The notes: generated by a model from the sequence alone, not told the origin. A DNA stretch of 26,965 nt from CAZJLP01 sp964546955 (GCA_964546955.1 CAZJLP010000068.1:1-26965), one strand, 5' to 3'; shown: positions 13,958 to 22,432, counted from the first letter of the stretch. Made by a program: numbers and translations.

Positions 13958-16414
13958 CTACCCCTCCGACACCCACAACCCGCATCCGAGCGCGGGTACA
14001 TACAATTCCGCCTCCACACGTTCGGCCATGGCCGCGTGGCGCCCGTAAAAAAATTGCTCCTGATCCGCTACCTGATGCCAGCGCGCTTCGGCAATCGAGG
14101 TATCAATGGGAATGATCGTGTCGGAGAGCGTGGGGTTGACCGCAAACAGCAGCCTGAGCGGCCCCTGGCTTCGGTCGGCATTGTAAACCGTCGCGGCCGC
14201 GTTCGAATCCGAAGCGAAAAAGAACCGGAAATAAGTCTCGCTGGGGGACGAAAACAGCCGCAACAAGCGCCCGACCTCGGACCGCCGAAACGCGATCCAG
14301 TCCGCGAAATAGGCATGCGTAGCGGGAAAGCGATAGATGCGGCGATAATCGAGCGCGTTCAGATCGCCGCGCAGATAGGTATTATTCACCCCTTTTTTGG
14401 AGCGCAGGAAATCCTGGCCCGCGGAAATCATCGGGATGCCGATGGAGGCGAAGAGGATCGCGGCCATCAAATGCGTTCGGCGTCGATCGTTCGCGGTGGG
14501 ATGGTCGCCGTTTCCATCCGCGTTTTCGGTGATCACGTCGATCCACGTCTTGTCGTCGTGCGACTCGGTATAATTGACCGTCTGTGCCGGCCACTTCGCG
14601 AAATGCCAGGGCGAGCCCTTCAGATAGTACTCATACCCTTCACGCGTGCCGATCCCCCGCACAAAATCGCGCAGGAAATTCCGGTATCCATCGTTCCATG
14701 AAGCCCACCCCGTATCGCGCAGCGCTCCGGCGATATGTCCGCGGAAGCTCCAGGGCTCAGCAATGAGAATGACGTCGGCCTTGGCTCGTTTCACCGCGGC
14801 TTCGATTTCACGGAGAACGTCGACCCCGAGCAACTCGGCCAGATCGAGGCGAAAGCCATCCACTCCATACACCTCGATCAAATGAATCATGCTGTCGACG
14901 ATCAGGCGTTTCGACATCGCCGAACGCGCCCTCAGGTCGTTGCCGCATCCGCTCCAGTTCGAGAGCTGCCCGGCATTGTCGACTTCGAAATAGTAGAGCT
15001 TGTCCAACGCCATCAAATGCGCCGGCTCCCCCACGTGATTGTAGACCACGTCGATGATCACGGCGATGCCACGGCGGTGAAAGGCCTCGACCAGGGCCTG
15101 AAACTCCTTCACCTGCGAAGCTTTTTCGGCCGTCGACGCATAACTGCTCTCCGGGCTGAAAAAGTTATTCGTCATGTAGCCCCAGTGATAATCCTCCCGC
15201 GCCACATTATCGAATTCGTGAATCGGCTGCAGTTCGACCGCGTTGACCCCGAGGTTGCTGAGATAAAAATCCGGGCTTTCGACCCATTTCCGGAGGCCGA
15301 CAAAACCGCGACGATCGTCCGCAGGAAGTTTGAGTGGCGCTTTCGCGATCAGATCCCGCACGTGCGCCTCGACGACGACGAGATCCTGCCATGCTGGCGT
15401 GGGAAAACTTCGGTCTGCTTTGCCCACCCAGGCAGGATCGAGGACAATGCCGGGCCCCGTTCGATCCACCGCGGCTTGCGCGTAAGGATCGAGGACAGGC
15501 TGCTCCGGATCGAATTTGCCGAAGGCATTCTGAGGTCCGTCCACGTGATACCAATAGAGCCAGCCGTGCAGATTCTGCGCGAGGGTGACTTCCCAGACCC
15601 CATCCTCCCTGCGCATCATGGGATAACGATGGGCCTCCGGTTGTCGCGCCCTATCGTCGGTCACTCGCAATACGACCTGATTTGCCCGTGGTGCAAAGAC
15701 GCGGAATACCGTCTCCGCCTCGCGAACCAACGCGCCCAGTGGCAGGTCGGTCTTCAGCTTGAAAAAGAAATCGCCAGGACGCAGAGGGACATTCTCAACA
15801 TCGTCCCAGTAGGCCGCCGAAGCCACCGACAAATCCAACGGCGCCGCGACCGTAAACTCAAAGAGATGCTGGCCGGTCCGTTCGGGTTCGATGGAGTAGT
15901 TCACATTTCCATCGCTGTCGCGCACCGCGTTAGGGGCGGTGGGCGAGACCGGCAGCCATCGATGGTCTGCCGTGACAAATTTGAAGCGCCGCGCTGGACT
16001 GTCGAAAAACCGCTCGGCCCCTCCCGACCAGAGCAAAACCCGCATTCCGGCGAGCGACGCGTGGCGCAAGCGCCACTCATCCTGGCCGACCGCACTTTGC
16101 CACCCGTTAAAATCCCCCGCCAGATAAACCGCGGAGTCGTTGCTTGCCAAATCGGGCCAGCGTTCGAGCCGGAGGAAGAAAAAGATCTCGCTCTTGCGGT
16201 TCACGAAATAACCGCTCTCGGCCCCAAAAAGGTAGTCCGGGACCTTTGTTAAGGTGACAAAGCGCGGTCCGGCCGGACCAAGCGATATGGGCGGAGTGTA
16301 CTTCGCGCGCCAATCGCGCGCTAGCTCCACGATTCCCCGCGTCGGCCCCTCCAGCCAGGCTTGTACAAGTTTGCGGTCGCGCGTCGGCATGCGTTCGTCC
16401 CCATCATCCCGCAT
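13958..16414 (-). CDS. GH13 pullulanase-type glycogen debranching enzyme
   Basis: An 818-residue member of the alpha-amylase clan that likely hydrolyses alpha-1,6 branches of glycogen or limit dextrins. Four GH13 regions are visible in order: DVVYNH (455-460), GFRLDLAEL with nucleophile Asp524, LIAEPW with acid/base Glu553, and NYTESHDD (614-621). DYHWGYMTNNFFSPESSYA resembles the YNWGY region typical of pullulanases. Two N-terminal beta-sandwich modules precede the barrel: an AMPK/CBM48-like one (about 80-190, VYLAGDFNGW) and a second at about 230-295 (TVFRVFAPRANQVVLRV). No signal peptide is seen, so cytoplasmic glycogen turnover with glgP is inferred. An ATG at 16390 preceded by GGGGA is an equally good start. 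The precise specificity cannot be told from sequence alone. Confidence 0.9.
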   Translation of the reverse strand: MRDDGDERMPTRDRKLVQAWLEGPTRGIVELARDWRAKYTPPISLGPAGPRFVTLTKVPDYLFGAESGYFVNRKSEIFFFLRLERWPDLASNDSAVYLAGDFNGWQSAVGQDEWRLRHASLAGMRVLLWSGGAERFFDSPARRFKFVTADHRWLPVSPTAPNAVRDSDGNVNYSIEPERTGQHLFEFTVAAPLDLSVASAAYWDDVENVPLRPGDFFFKLKTDLPLGALVREAETVFRVFAPRANQVVLRVTDDRARQPEAHRYPMMRREDGVWEVTLAQNLHGWLYWYHVDGPQNAFGKFDPEQPVLDPYAQAAVDRTGPGIVLDPAWVGKADRSFPTPAWQDLVVVEAHVRDLIAKAPLKLPADDRRGFVGLRKWVESPDFYLSNLGVNAVELQPIHEFDNVAREDYHWGYMTNNFFSPESSYASTAEKASQVKEFQALVEAFHRRGIAVIIDVVYNHVGEPAHLMALDKLYYFEVDNAGQLSNWSGCGNDLRARSAMSKRLIVDSMIHLIEVYGVDGFRLDLAELLGVDVLREIEAAVKRAKADVILIAEPWSFRGHIAGALRDTGWASWNDGYRNFLRDFVRGIGTREGYEYYLKGSPWHFAKWPAQTVNYTESHDDKTWIDVITENADGNGDHPTANDRRRTHLMAAILFASIGIPMISAGQDFLRSKKGVNNTYLRGDLNALDYRRIYRFPATHAYFADWIAFRRSEVGRLLRLFSSPSETYFRFFFASDSNAAATVYNADRSQGPLRLLFAVNPTLSDTIIPIDTSIAEARWHQVADQEQFFYGRHAAMAERVEAELYVPALGCGLWVSEG

Positions 16415-16445
16415 GCCAAAAGGCGGACAAGACGGAATTTAATCA

Positions 16446-16637
16446 GTGGCACAGAGGGCGCAGAGGACCGACAGAGGGCGCACAGAGTGTCGAAGGCATT
16501 TTGAGCCACCCTGCCCGTTTCCCGCTTCACAAAAAGAATCGGACTCGGCCCGGCTGCCAAGCCACTGAGCACCCTTAAATCTCGCCAAGAGCGTCCATCC
16601 CCTTGCAACCGCTCCGTGCTCCCTGTGTCACGGACTC
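16446..16637. repeat. Inverted repeat of CACAGAGGG-type words
   Basis: The left arm (16446-16492) is a tandem of GGCACAGAGGGCGCAGAGG-like words. The right arm (about 16611-16637) holds the diverged complement CCGTGCTCCCTGTGTCACGG; 15 of 20 central positions pair. A small hairpin TCCACC-GGCGCA-GGTGGA overlaps its right edge at 16636-16653. It starts 21 bp after the phosphatase stop, before the GH13 gene. The rest of the 243-bp gap is unremarkable. Confidence 0.75.
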
Positions 16638-16657
16638 CACCGGCGCAGGTGGAACCG

Positions 16658-17650
16658 CTATTTGGCCGCGTCCAACTCAAACGCCTCCATCACGGGTTTT
16701 CCGTCGAATTTGGGCGACTGGGGAAGGCCCAGCACGTAGCAAGCGGTGGCACACGTGTCTTCCGTGCGCACCTCGAGCGCCGCGATCGTGGTGAGGTCGA
16801 AGAACTTCCGGACTCCCGGACCATGTACGATCCAGGGAATATGCCGGCTGCGCGCGTCGTCGGCTCCATGCGTGCGGGCGGCGCCGCCATGGTCCGCGGA
16901 AATGATGATCAAGGTGGACTGCCGCATTCCCGCTCGTTCGAGAGCGGCGACGAGCGTGCCGAGATGCGTATCGGTGCGTTCAATACTCTCAAGTTGCTCG
17001 CGAGAGCCCCATCCCTTGCGGTGGCCGAAGGTATCGACTTCAGGGAAGTGTACAAAAACGACATTCGGTTTATGCTCTTCGATGATCTTCGCCGCCTTGG
17101 CCGCGACGACTTCGTTCTTCTTGCTGTCGCTCGGCTTGATTTCCCCCGGGCTCTCCTCCTCCTCCTGCTGGGCGGCCTTGGGATTGACCGGAGGAATATC
17201 GCTGTGTGTGACCGTCCCCGGCTTATTGAGGGCGGCCATCTTCGATTTCCCCGCGATGAGCGCGGTGGTGTACCCCGACCGGCTTGCCAACTCGAACAGG
17301 GTGGGAACCTTCGGATAGACCTCCTTCGAGAACGGCAGATCGCGATTCCACTCGAGGCCGTGCTTCGACGGCGTGACGCCAGTCAACATGCTCGCATGGG
17401 AGGGGAGCGTGATGGAGACCGCCGTCGTTTTCGCCCAGAAGGTGTACGCGCCCGTTTTCAGGAGTCCGCGGAGCACTGGCATCTCGGCCAAAAGGGCGCG
17501 ATCGGGACGAAGTCCATCCACGCTCACGATCAGGACGTGCTCGATCGCCGGAATGGGGCGGGTCGGTTTGGACACCGGCACGCCAAGCTGCGCACGCGCG
17601 GAAAAAACGAAAGTGACGAGACCGAGAACGTAAAAAAGGCGGAGGGACAT
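16658..17650 (-). CDS. Secreted alkaline-phosphatase-superfamily phosphodiesterase/pyrophosphatase
   Basis: A 330-residue protein with a signal peptide (cut near ARA|QL, residue 20). It has the two-metal site of the type I phosphodiesterase/nucleotide pyrophosphatase family: Asp45 in VSVDGLRPD, nucleophile Thr81 in ITLPSHASMLTG, Asp206 and His210 in VDTFGH, Asp253 and His254 in SADHGG, and His270 in RHIPWIVHGPGV. A Glu/Lys-rich insert lies at about 163-190. The substrate is not evident; members cleave nucleotides, phospholipid headgroups or other phosphodiesters in the periplasm. It is divergent from mnmA across a 151-bp region and followed by a CACAGAG-type repeat, so it is probably a single-gene unit. 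Confidence 0.88.
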   Translation of the reverse strand: MSLRLFYVLGLVTFVFSARAQLGVPVSKPTRPIPAIEHVLIVSVDGLRPDRALLAEMPVLRGLLKTGAYTFWAKTTAVSITLPSHASMLTGVTPSKHGLEWNRDLPFSKEVYPKVPTLFELASRSGYTTALIAGKSKMAALNKPGTVTHSDIPPVNPKAAQQEEEESPGEIKPSDSKKNEVVAAKAAKIIEEHKPNVVFVHFPEVDTFGHRKGWGSREQLESIERTDTHLGTLVAALERAGMRQSTLIIISADHGGAARTHGADDARSRHIPWIVHGPGVRKFFDLTTIAALEVRTEDTCATACYVLGLPQSPKFDGKPVMEAFELDAAK

Positions 17651-17737
17651 GACAGCGAGAAGGGCCGGCAGGTAGAAGCGTTGCCGTCAACAGCGACACC
17701 CTTGGGGAGCCCCCACGGTAGCCGGGATCGACCGCCT

Positions 17738-17751
17738 GTAAAGCGCTTCAC
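17738..17751. promoter_or_regulatory. Operator-like palindrome in the divergent phosphatase/mnmA region
   Basis: GTAAAGCGCTTCAC is a 14-bp near-perfect palindrome with an AAGCGCTT centre, the style of LacI-family operators. It overlaps TCACGTGA. It lies 12 bp upstream of a TTGACA (17763-17768), but no good -10 follows that box. One site without a second copy is weak evidence. Confidence 0.25.
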
Positions 17752-17801
17752 GTGACGATCGGTTGACAAATCTTCGCCCCGCTCCACGTCCTAGGACTGC
17801 C

Positions 17802-18884
17802 ATGTCCGTCCGCGAAAGGATCCTCGTCGCCATGTCGGGCGGAGTCGACAGCTCCGTCGCCGCCCTTGTGCTCAAGCAGCAAGGCTTCGACATCGTGGGA
17901 GCGTATATGAAGAACTGGATCAACGAGGACAACGTCATCGGCCATTGTCCCTGGATACAGGACATCGACGATGCCCGTGCCGTCGCAGACCAACTCGGAA
18001 TCGAGTTTCAGGTCGTCAACCTGATGCGAGATTACCGCGAACGCGTGGTCAACTACCTGCTAGAAGGTTATCAACGCGGCCTCACCCCGAACCCCGACAT
18101 CATGTGCAACCGCGAGATCAAATTCGGCGTGTTCCGCGCGTGGGCGAAGGATCACGGCTTTGCCGCGGTCGCCACCGGTCACTACGCGAGGCGTCGCGCG
18201 AATCCCGATGGATCGTTCTCCTTGCTCGAGGGAGTCGACAAGAACAAGGACCAATCCTACTTCCTCACGCTGATCAACCAGGCGCAGCTGCGCGATGCCC
18301 GCTTTCCCATTGGCGACCTGCCGAAGCCCAAACTGCGCGAACTCGCCGCGAAGCACGGTCTGGTCACGGCAGGCAAAAAGGACAGCCAAGGCATCTGCTT
18401 CATCGGCGAAGTGAAAATGCAGGATTTTCTGCGCCAATACGTGCCGGATCAACCGGGCGCGATCGTTCGGGCCACCGACGGAAAAACCCTGGGCGCTCAT
18501 CGCGGCCTTCACTATTATACCATAGGTCAGCGCAAGGGAATCGGCATTCCCTCGAATGCGGACCACGAGAATTACGTGGTCGTGGGAAAACGCGCTGCCG
18601 ACAACGCCCTGCTCGTCGCTTTCGACAGCGCAAGAGCGCCCGGGCTGTTCGCGACCGAAGTTCAGGTGCACTCCCTTTCGTGGATCGAACAACCGATCAC
18701 CGCGCCGTGCGCTCTCGAAGGCCGCGTCCGCTACCGCGACCCGCGGGTCGCAATCGAGTTTATTCCTCAAGACGAGAGCACCGCTCTGATTCGCTTCAAA
18801 GACCCCCAACGCGCCCTTGCCTCCGGCCAAATCCTCGCTCTTTACGAGGGTGAACGACTGGTGGGAGGAGGCGTGTATGTTTAG
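17802..18884 (+). CDS. mnmA: tRNA-uridine 2-sulfurtransferase
   Basis: A 360-residue enzyme that thiolates U34 of Lys, Glu and Gln tRNAs. The start is put at the ATG at 17802, with AGGA just upstream; an in-frame TTG at 17763 would add 13 unlikely residues. The ATP PP-loop SGGVDSS is at 12-18. The two catalytic cysteines are Cys102 in NPDIMCNREIKFG and Cys199 in GKKDSQGICFIGEVK, at the same numbers as in E. coli. DKNKDQSYFL and the HYYTIGQRKGIGI beta-barrel segment are also present. It is the only plus-strand gene here, divergent from the phosphatase and convergent with the LysE-type gene, with a shared inverted repeat starting 2 bp after its stop. Confidence 0.97.
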   Translation: MSVRERILVAMSGGVDSSVAALVLKQQGFDIVGAYMKNWINEDNVIGHCPWIQDIDDARAVADQLGIEFQVVNLMRDYRERVVNYLLEGYQRGLTPNPDIMCNREIKFGVFRAWAKDHGFAAVATGHYARRRANPDGSFSLLEGVDKNKDQSYFLTLINQAQLRDARFPIGDLPKPKLRELAAKHGLVTAGKKDSQGICFIGEVKMQDFLRQYVPDQPGAIVRATDGKTLGAHRGLHYYTIGQRKGIGIPSNADHENYVVVGKRAADNALLVAFDSARAPGLFATEVQVHSLSWIEQPITAPCALEGRVRYRDPRVAIEFIPQDESTALIRFKDPQRALASGQILALYEGERLVGGGVYV

Positions 18885-18885
18885 A

Positions 18886-18982
18886 GACTGAAAACTGAAA
18901 CTGCACACAGCCCAGCGGCGGCGCGGCCACTCTTTCGCGGCTCACCGTTTGGTTTTCGGCCTTCAGCTTTCAGCCTTCGGCC
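18886..18982. repeat. Inverted repeat of CTGAAAACTGA words at a convergent gene end
   Basis: The left arm GACTGAAAACTGAAACTG (18886-18903) and right arm TTCAGCTTTCAGCC within 18953-18982 are imperfect reverse complements. The arms touch both stop codons (2 bp from mnmA, 4 bp from the LysE-type gene), so one structure could end both transcripts. Confidence 0.8.
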
Positions 18983-18985
18983 TTT

Positions 18986-19627
18986 CTATTTCCCCGTCTC
19001 CATCGCAAGTCTCGCGCCGAGCAAAATCAGCAGACCTCCCATTACGCGCTCGAACCAGTGGCCCAGCCTCAAGAATCCGGCTCTCACTCGTTCGACGGTA
19101 AAAAAGAGCGAAACGCCCGTAAACCAAATCGCCGTCGCAAATGCCATCCACAGCCCGTAACCGATCAGGACAGACGTCGCGTGGTGCGCGAAACTGGCGA
19201 AGAGCGAAAGCAGGAAAATCGTGGCCTTTGGGTTGAGCGCATTTGTCATGAAGCCCGTGACAAATGCGGCCCACGCTCCTGGCCGAGCGGCTGCGCCCGG
19301 GATCGAAGCGCCCGCAACCCGCGTTGTCGCCATGGGTTTCGCTCGAATCGCCCTCAAGCCGATCCAAATCAAGTACGCCGCCGCCGCGATCTTCAGCACG
19401 TTGAATGCGACGATCGAACTCTTGATCACCAATCCAATGCCCATCAGCGAATAAGCCGCATGAAGAAGGATTGCCGCGCCGATCCCGATACTCGTCCAGA
19501 TCGCCGGTCCGCGGCCCCGGGTAATCGACTGCTTGAGGACCATCGCGAAATCCGGACCCGGGCTGGCGACCGCAAGAAAATGCAGCGCGGCGATCTTTAG
19601 AAAGTCAGCGAAGATGTCCGGAGGCAT
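18986..19627 (-). CDS. LysE/RhtB-family amino-acid exporter
   Basis: A 213-residue inner-membrane protein with about six hydrophobic segments. The N-terminal family motif FLAVASPGPDFAMVLKQSIT (about 18-37) and the GIGIGAAILLHAAYSLMGIG segment are typical of LysE/RhtB exporters. LKIAAAAYLIWIGLRAIR and a second-half FVTGFMTNALNPKATIFLLS are the other conserved blocks. Family members export lysine, homoserine, threonine or related compounds; the substrate cannot be told here. Start ATG at 19627. The upstream TPR lipoprotein ends 42 bp away with no repeat between, so cotranscription is possible. Confidence 0.92.
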   Translation of the reverse strand: MPPDIFADFLKIAALHFLAVASPGPDFAMVLKQSITRGRGPAIWTSIGIGAAILLHAAYSLMGIGLVIKSSIVAFNVLKIAAAAYLIWIGLRAIRAKPMATTRVAGASIPGAAARPGAWAAFVTGFMTNALNPKATIFLLSLFASFAHHATSVLIGYGLWMAFATAIWFTGVSLFFTVERVRAGFLRLGHWFERVMGGLLILLGARLAMETGK

Positions 19628-19669
19628 CGCAGTGTCCGTTCTCAGCCGTCCTCCCCGGCCGCGCTCCCA

Positions 19670-20200
19670 CTACACCCGGTGGGCCAGCAATTCGGGACTG
19701 CTCAGCATCGCTTCCCACTCTTTCTCCCCCACAAACGCTTTTGTCCGCGGATGGTTCGGATGCTCGCGCAACAGCCGGTCATAGGCCTTTCGCGCGTCGG
19801 GCTCCCGATTCAAAAGCAGGAGCACTTCGATTTGAGCAATCAACGTGCCGGGTTCAGCCGGGTCTTTCTGGTAAAGCTTTTCCAGAAGTTCCGATCCGCG
19901 CTCGTAAGCCTTGCGGGCACCGTCCTTGTTCTTGAGCCGGCTGCGCGCGAGTCCAATGCCGATCCACAAGGAGTGATCTTCCGGCACGAGCTCGGCCGCT
20001 TTCACGAGCGCCTTCTCGGCCCCCGCGTAATCGCGAACCTTGACCGCAAAATCCGCCTCGGTCGCAAGCAAGCGCGCTTCGTTCTGCGCGCGTTTTGCCG
20101 CAGCCTCGGCTTCGGCCGACGAGACGGCCTTGTCCTTGCCTTTGCAGCCACCTAAGACGAACGCGCCGACGAGCGCGCAAAAGAGACCTAGCTTTCGCAT
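19670..20200 (-). CDS. TPR-containing lipoprotein
   Basis: A 176-residue product from the ATG at 20200, chosen because it begins a lipoprotein signal (MRKLGLFCALVGAFVLGGCK) with lipobox LGGC and the lipidated Cys near residue 19. The frame is open 12 codons upstream into the end of the gspE-like gene. After an Ala/Glu/Lys-rich coiled stretch (about 25-50), three helical pairs of tetratricopeptide type follow: YAGAEKALVKAAELVPEDHS, ARKAYERGSELLEKLYQKDP and ARKAYDRLLREHPNHP. TPR repeats mediate protein contacts. The gene follows the ATPase gene by only 10 bp, so a pilus- or secretion-assembly role is a guess from position. Confidence 0.8.
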   Translation of the reverse strand: MRKLGLFCALVGAFVLGGCKGKDKAVSSAEAEAAAKRAQNEARLLATEADFAVKVRDYAGAEKALVKAAELVPEDHSLWIGIGLARSRLKNKDGARKAYERGSELLEKLYQKDPAEPGTLIAQIEVLLLLNREPDARKAYDRLLREHPNHPRTKAFVGEKEWEAMLSSPELLAHRV

Positions 20201-20210
20201 AAAGAAAATT

Positions 20211-21911
20211 TCAGAAATCCGGAGGCACCGTGGCAATCGCTTCCTCGATGGTAGTCAAGCCCTCCTTGACCTTCAGCATGCTATCCTGGTGAAGCGTCTT
20301 CATTCCGTTGCGCATCGCGATTTTCTTTAACTCGGCAGATTCCAGCTCCTTGTTGATGCCCTCCACCAGTTCCTCGCTCACCACCATGAGCTCGTGAATG
20401 CCCAGACGGCCCTTGTAACCGGTGCCGCCACATTTTCCGCAACCGCCGTGGTTGGCCTTGTAAATGGAGCCGCTCCACCCGATCGCTTTCTCCAAGATGT
20501 CCTTTTCGCGTCCCTCCGGCTTGATCTCCACGCGGCACGTTTTGCAGACCCGGCGCATAAGACGCTGGGCGCAGACGCAGAGGAGGGACGACGAAATCAT
20601 GAACGGCTCGATGCCCATGTCGGTCAACCGCGCGATGGTGCTCGGCGCGTCGTTCGTATGCAGCGTGCTGATCAGCAAGTGACCGGTCAGCGCGGCTTCG
20701 ACCGCGATATTGGCGGTTTCTTTGTCGCGGATTTCACCGACCAGAATGATGTCCGGGTCCTGCCGCAGAAACGCGCGCAAGGCCGTCGCGAACGTGAGGC
20801 CAATCTGACGGTGCATCTGCATCTGGCTGATGCCGGGCAGCGTGTATTCGATTGGGTCCTCAGCGGTGCGAATGACCAGCTCCGGCGAATTGATTTCGTT
20901 GAGCGCCGAGTACAGCGTCATCGACTTGCCGGATCCCGTCGGGCCGCAATGCAGAATCATGCCGTACGGCTGGCGGATCACGTCGCGGTACTTGGCCAGA
21001 TTCTCCTCGGAGAACCCCAGCATGGGCAGCGGCAACGTCGATTTCTGCTTGTCCAGAATACGCATGACCACCCCTTCACCGTGATTCAGGGGCGCGGTTG
21101 AAACACGAAGATCGATGTCGATGCTCTTTTTCGTGAATTGCTTGAAAACAATGCGGCCGTCCTGCGGCAAACGGCGTTCGGCAATGTCGAGATTGCACAT
21201 GATCTTGAGGCGGGCGACCAACGCCGGACCCACCTTCGCCGGGAGGCGTAATTTTTCGCTGCATACGCCATCGATGCGGTAGCGCACGATCATTTCCTTT
21301 TCCCAGGGGTCGATGTGGATATCGCTCGTGCCTGAATAATAACCATCTTCGATGATCCGATTGGCGAGCTGAATGATCGGACCGGAATCCTCCGCCACCG
21401 ACTCGACGTCGGCGTCGTCCTTCACGCCAAATTCCTCGCTGATCTGGCCGACGACATCGTCGAAGCCCGTCGTTTGGGCCGAGGCGACAAACTTGTCCCG
21501 GATATCCTTCTCGCGACCAAGCAAGCGGATCACCCGCATGCCCGTCATTTCCTGGATCTTGGCCGGAAGCGAAACTTCAAAGGGGTTCGCGAATGCGACC
21601 AGAATAAAATCACCCACTTGCCCCACCGGGAGGACAGAATGCTCCTGGCAAAACTCCTGCGGCAACCGCTCGAACGTCGCTGGATTGACGCGATACCGGC
21701 TGACATTGAAAGGTGCGAGGCCGAAGGCCTTTCCCTTCGCGACAATCAGCTGAAAGCCCGAAATCTTGTAGTCGTCTTGCAGCAGCTTGTCCAACTCCTC
21801 GCCCGTCAGCTCATCCGGAGTCGCCGCGATCTGTTCGCGTTGCTCCTCCGTCAGACGCTCCATCTCTTCCAGTTTGGCCAGAATCTGCAGTTGAAATTTT
21901 CCGAGTGGCAT
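20211..21911 (-). CDS. GspE/PilB-family secretion or pilus assembly ATPase
   Basis: A 566-residue hexameric ATPase that powers type II secretion or type IV pilus extension at the inner membrane. An N-terminal GspE-N-like domain (about 60-145) precedes the catalytic core. Visible motifs: ASDIHI-type TSDIHIDPWE, Walker A GPTGSGKS (323-330, Lys329), the Asp box RTAEDPIEYTL, Walker B ILVGEIRDKETA (Glu393), the His box STLHTNDAPSTI, and the zinc tetracysteine CKTC (456, 459) and CGKC (491, 494). All catalytic residues are intact. No other secretion or pilin gene is in the window; neighbours are a small GspE-N-like protein (stop 11 bp upstream) and the TPR lipoprotein. GspE versus PilB cannot be decided here. 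Confidence 0.95.
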   Translation of the reverse strand: MPLGKFQLQILAKLEEMERLTEEQREQIAATPDELTGEELDKLLQDDYKISGFQLIVAKGKAFGLAPFNVSRYRVNPATFERLPQEFCQEHSVLPVGQVGDFILVAFANPFEVSLPAKIQEMTGMRVIRLLGREKDIRDKFVASAQTTGFDDVVGQISEEFGVKDDADVESVAEDSGPIIQLANRIIEDGYYSGTSDIHIDPWEKEMIVRYRIDGVCSEKLRLPAKVGPALVARLKIMCNLDIAERRLPQDGRIVFKQFTKKSIDIDLRVSTAPLNHGEGVVMRILDKQKSTLPLPMLGFSEENLAKYRDVIRQPYGMILHCGPTGSGKSMTLYSALNEINSPELVIRTAEDPIEYTLPGISQMQMHRQIGLTFATALRAFLRQDPDIILVGEIRDKETANIAVEAALTGHLLISTLHTNDAPSTIARLTDMGIEPFMISSSLLCVCAQRLMRRVCKTCRVEIKPEGREKDILEKAIGWSGSIYKANHGGCGKCGGTGYKGRLGIHELMVVSEELVEGINKELESAELKKIAMRNGMKTLHQDSMLKVKEGLTTIEEAIATVPPDF

Positions 21912-21922
21912 GGGGGCAGGGG

Positions 21923-22432
21923 TTACTTCGCGGCAACCGATTTATTGCGACCGCCTTCGAGTTTTTCCAGGTGGTCTCCGATCATCTCGAGCGTCGTGCC
22001 ATACCAGATTATAGGTCCGTCGATCTTCTTTTCCCAAAAGGTACGGACCGCCGGGCTCATGTAGTAAGCCGTGGCCAAAAAATGAAAATCTTCGTCCTTG
22101 TCGAAGGGGACGGTCCACGTCGCCCAGCACGCTCCGATATCCAATGTCTTTTTGATATCGTCCGCCGTGTCGTAGTTGCGGAGATCGACCAGTCCCACCG
22201 CGTGATCGTCCACCAGGTGCTGCAGCACGTCCTCCTCGCGCACAACCTTCATTTCATACGCGAGAATCCCCAACACCGTGCTTTGCCGTGCGTTCTCGCT
22301 CGCGACCACTTCCAGCAGGCGTTCGTTGGCCGCTTCCAAATGCTCGATCTTGACCAAATTGAGTTCGACCAGATTCGCGCCGAGGAGCCGGTTGGCGCGC
22401 ATCAAAAGGGAGCGGTGTTCTGCGTAGGGCAT
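21923..22432 (-). CDS. Small protein resembling a stand-alone GspE-N/MshEN domain
   Basis: A 169-residue product from the ATG at 22432; the frame is open 26 codons upstream but that part overlaps the obgE end. No signal peptide or membrane segment is seen. The layout resembles the N-terminal region of GspE/PilB ATPases: a helical first part (LLGANLVELNLVKIEHLEAA, VVREEDVLQHLVDDHAVGLV) then a beta-alpha part (FHFLATAYYMSPAVRTFWEK). I do not recognise a named family. It ends 11 bp before the ATPase gene, so the two are probably cotranscribed. A role as partner or regulator of that ATPase is inferred only from context and layout. Confidence 0.65.
   Translation of the reverse strand: MPYAEHRSLLMRANRLLGANLVELNLVKIEHLEAANERLLEVVASENARQSTVLGILAYEMKVVREEDVLQHLVDDHAVGLVDLRNYDTADDIKKTLDIGACWATWTVPFDKDEDFHFLATAYYMSPAVRTFWEKKIDGPIIWYGTTLEMIGDHLEKLEGGRNKSVAAK

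Noticed and set aside
14735..16252. Plus-strand open frame (505 residues) opposite the GH13 gene
   Set aside because: The opposite strand carries all four GH13 catalytic regions; this frame is a composition artefact.
17763..17801. Upstream TTG start for mnmA and a TTGACA promoter at the same place
   Set aside because: The ATG at 17802 gives the standard N-terminus with a Shine-Dalgarno; no fitting -10 box lies 16-18 bp after TTGACA.
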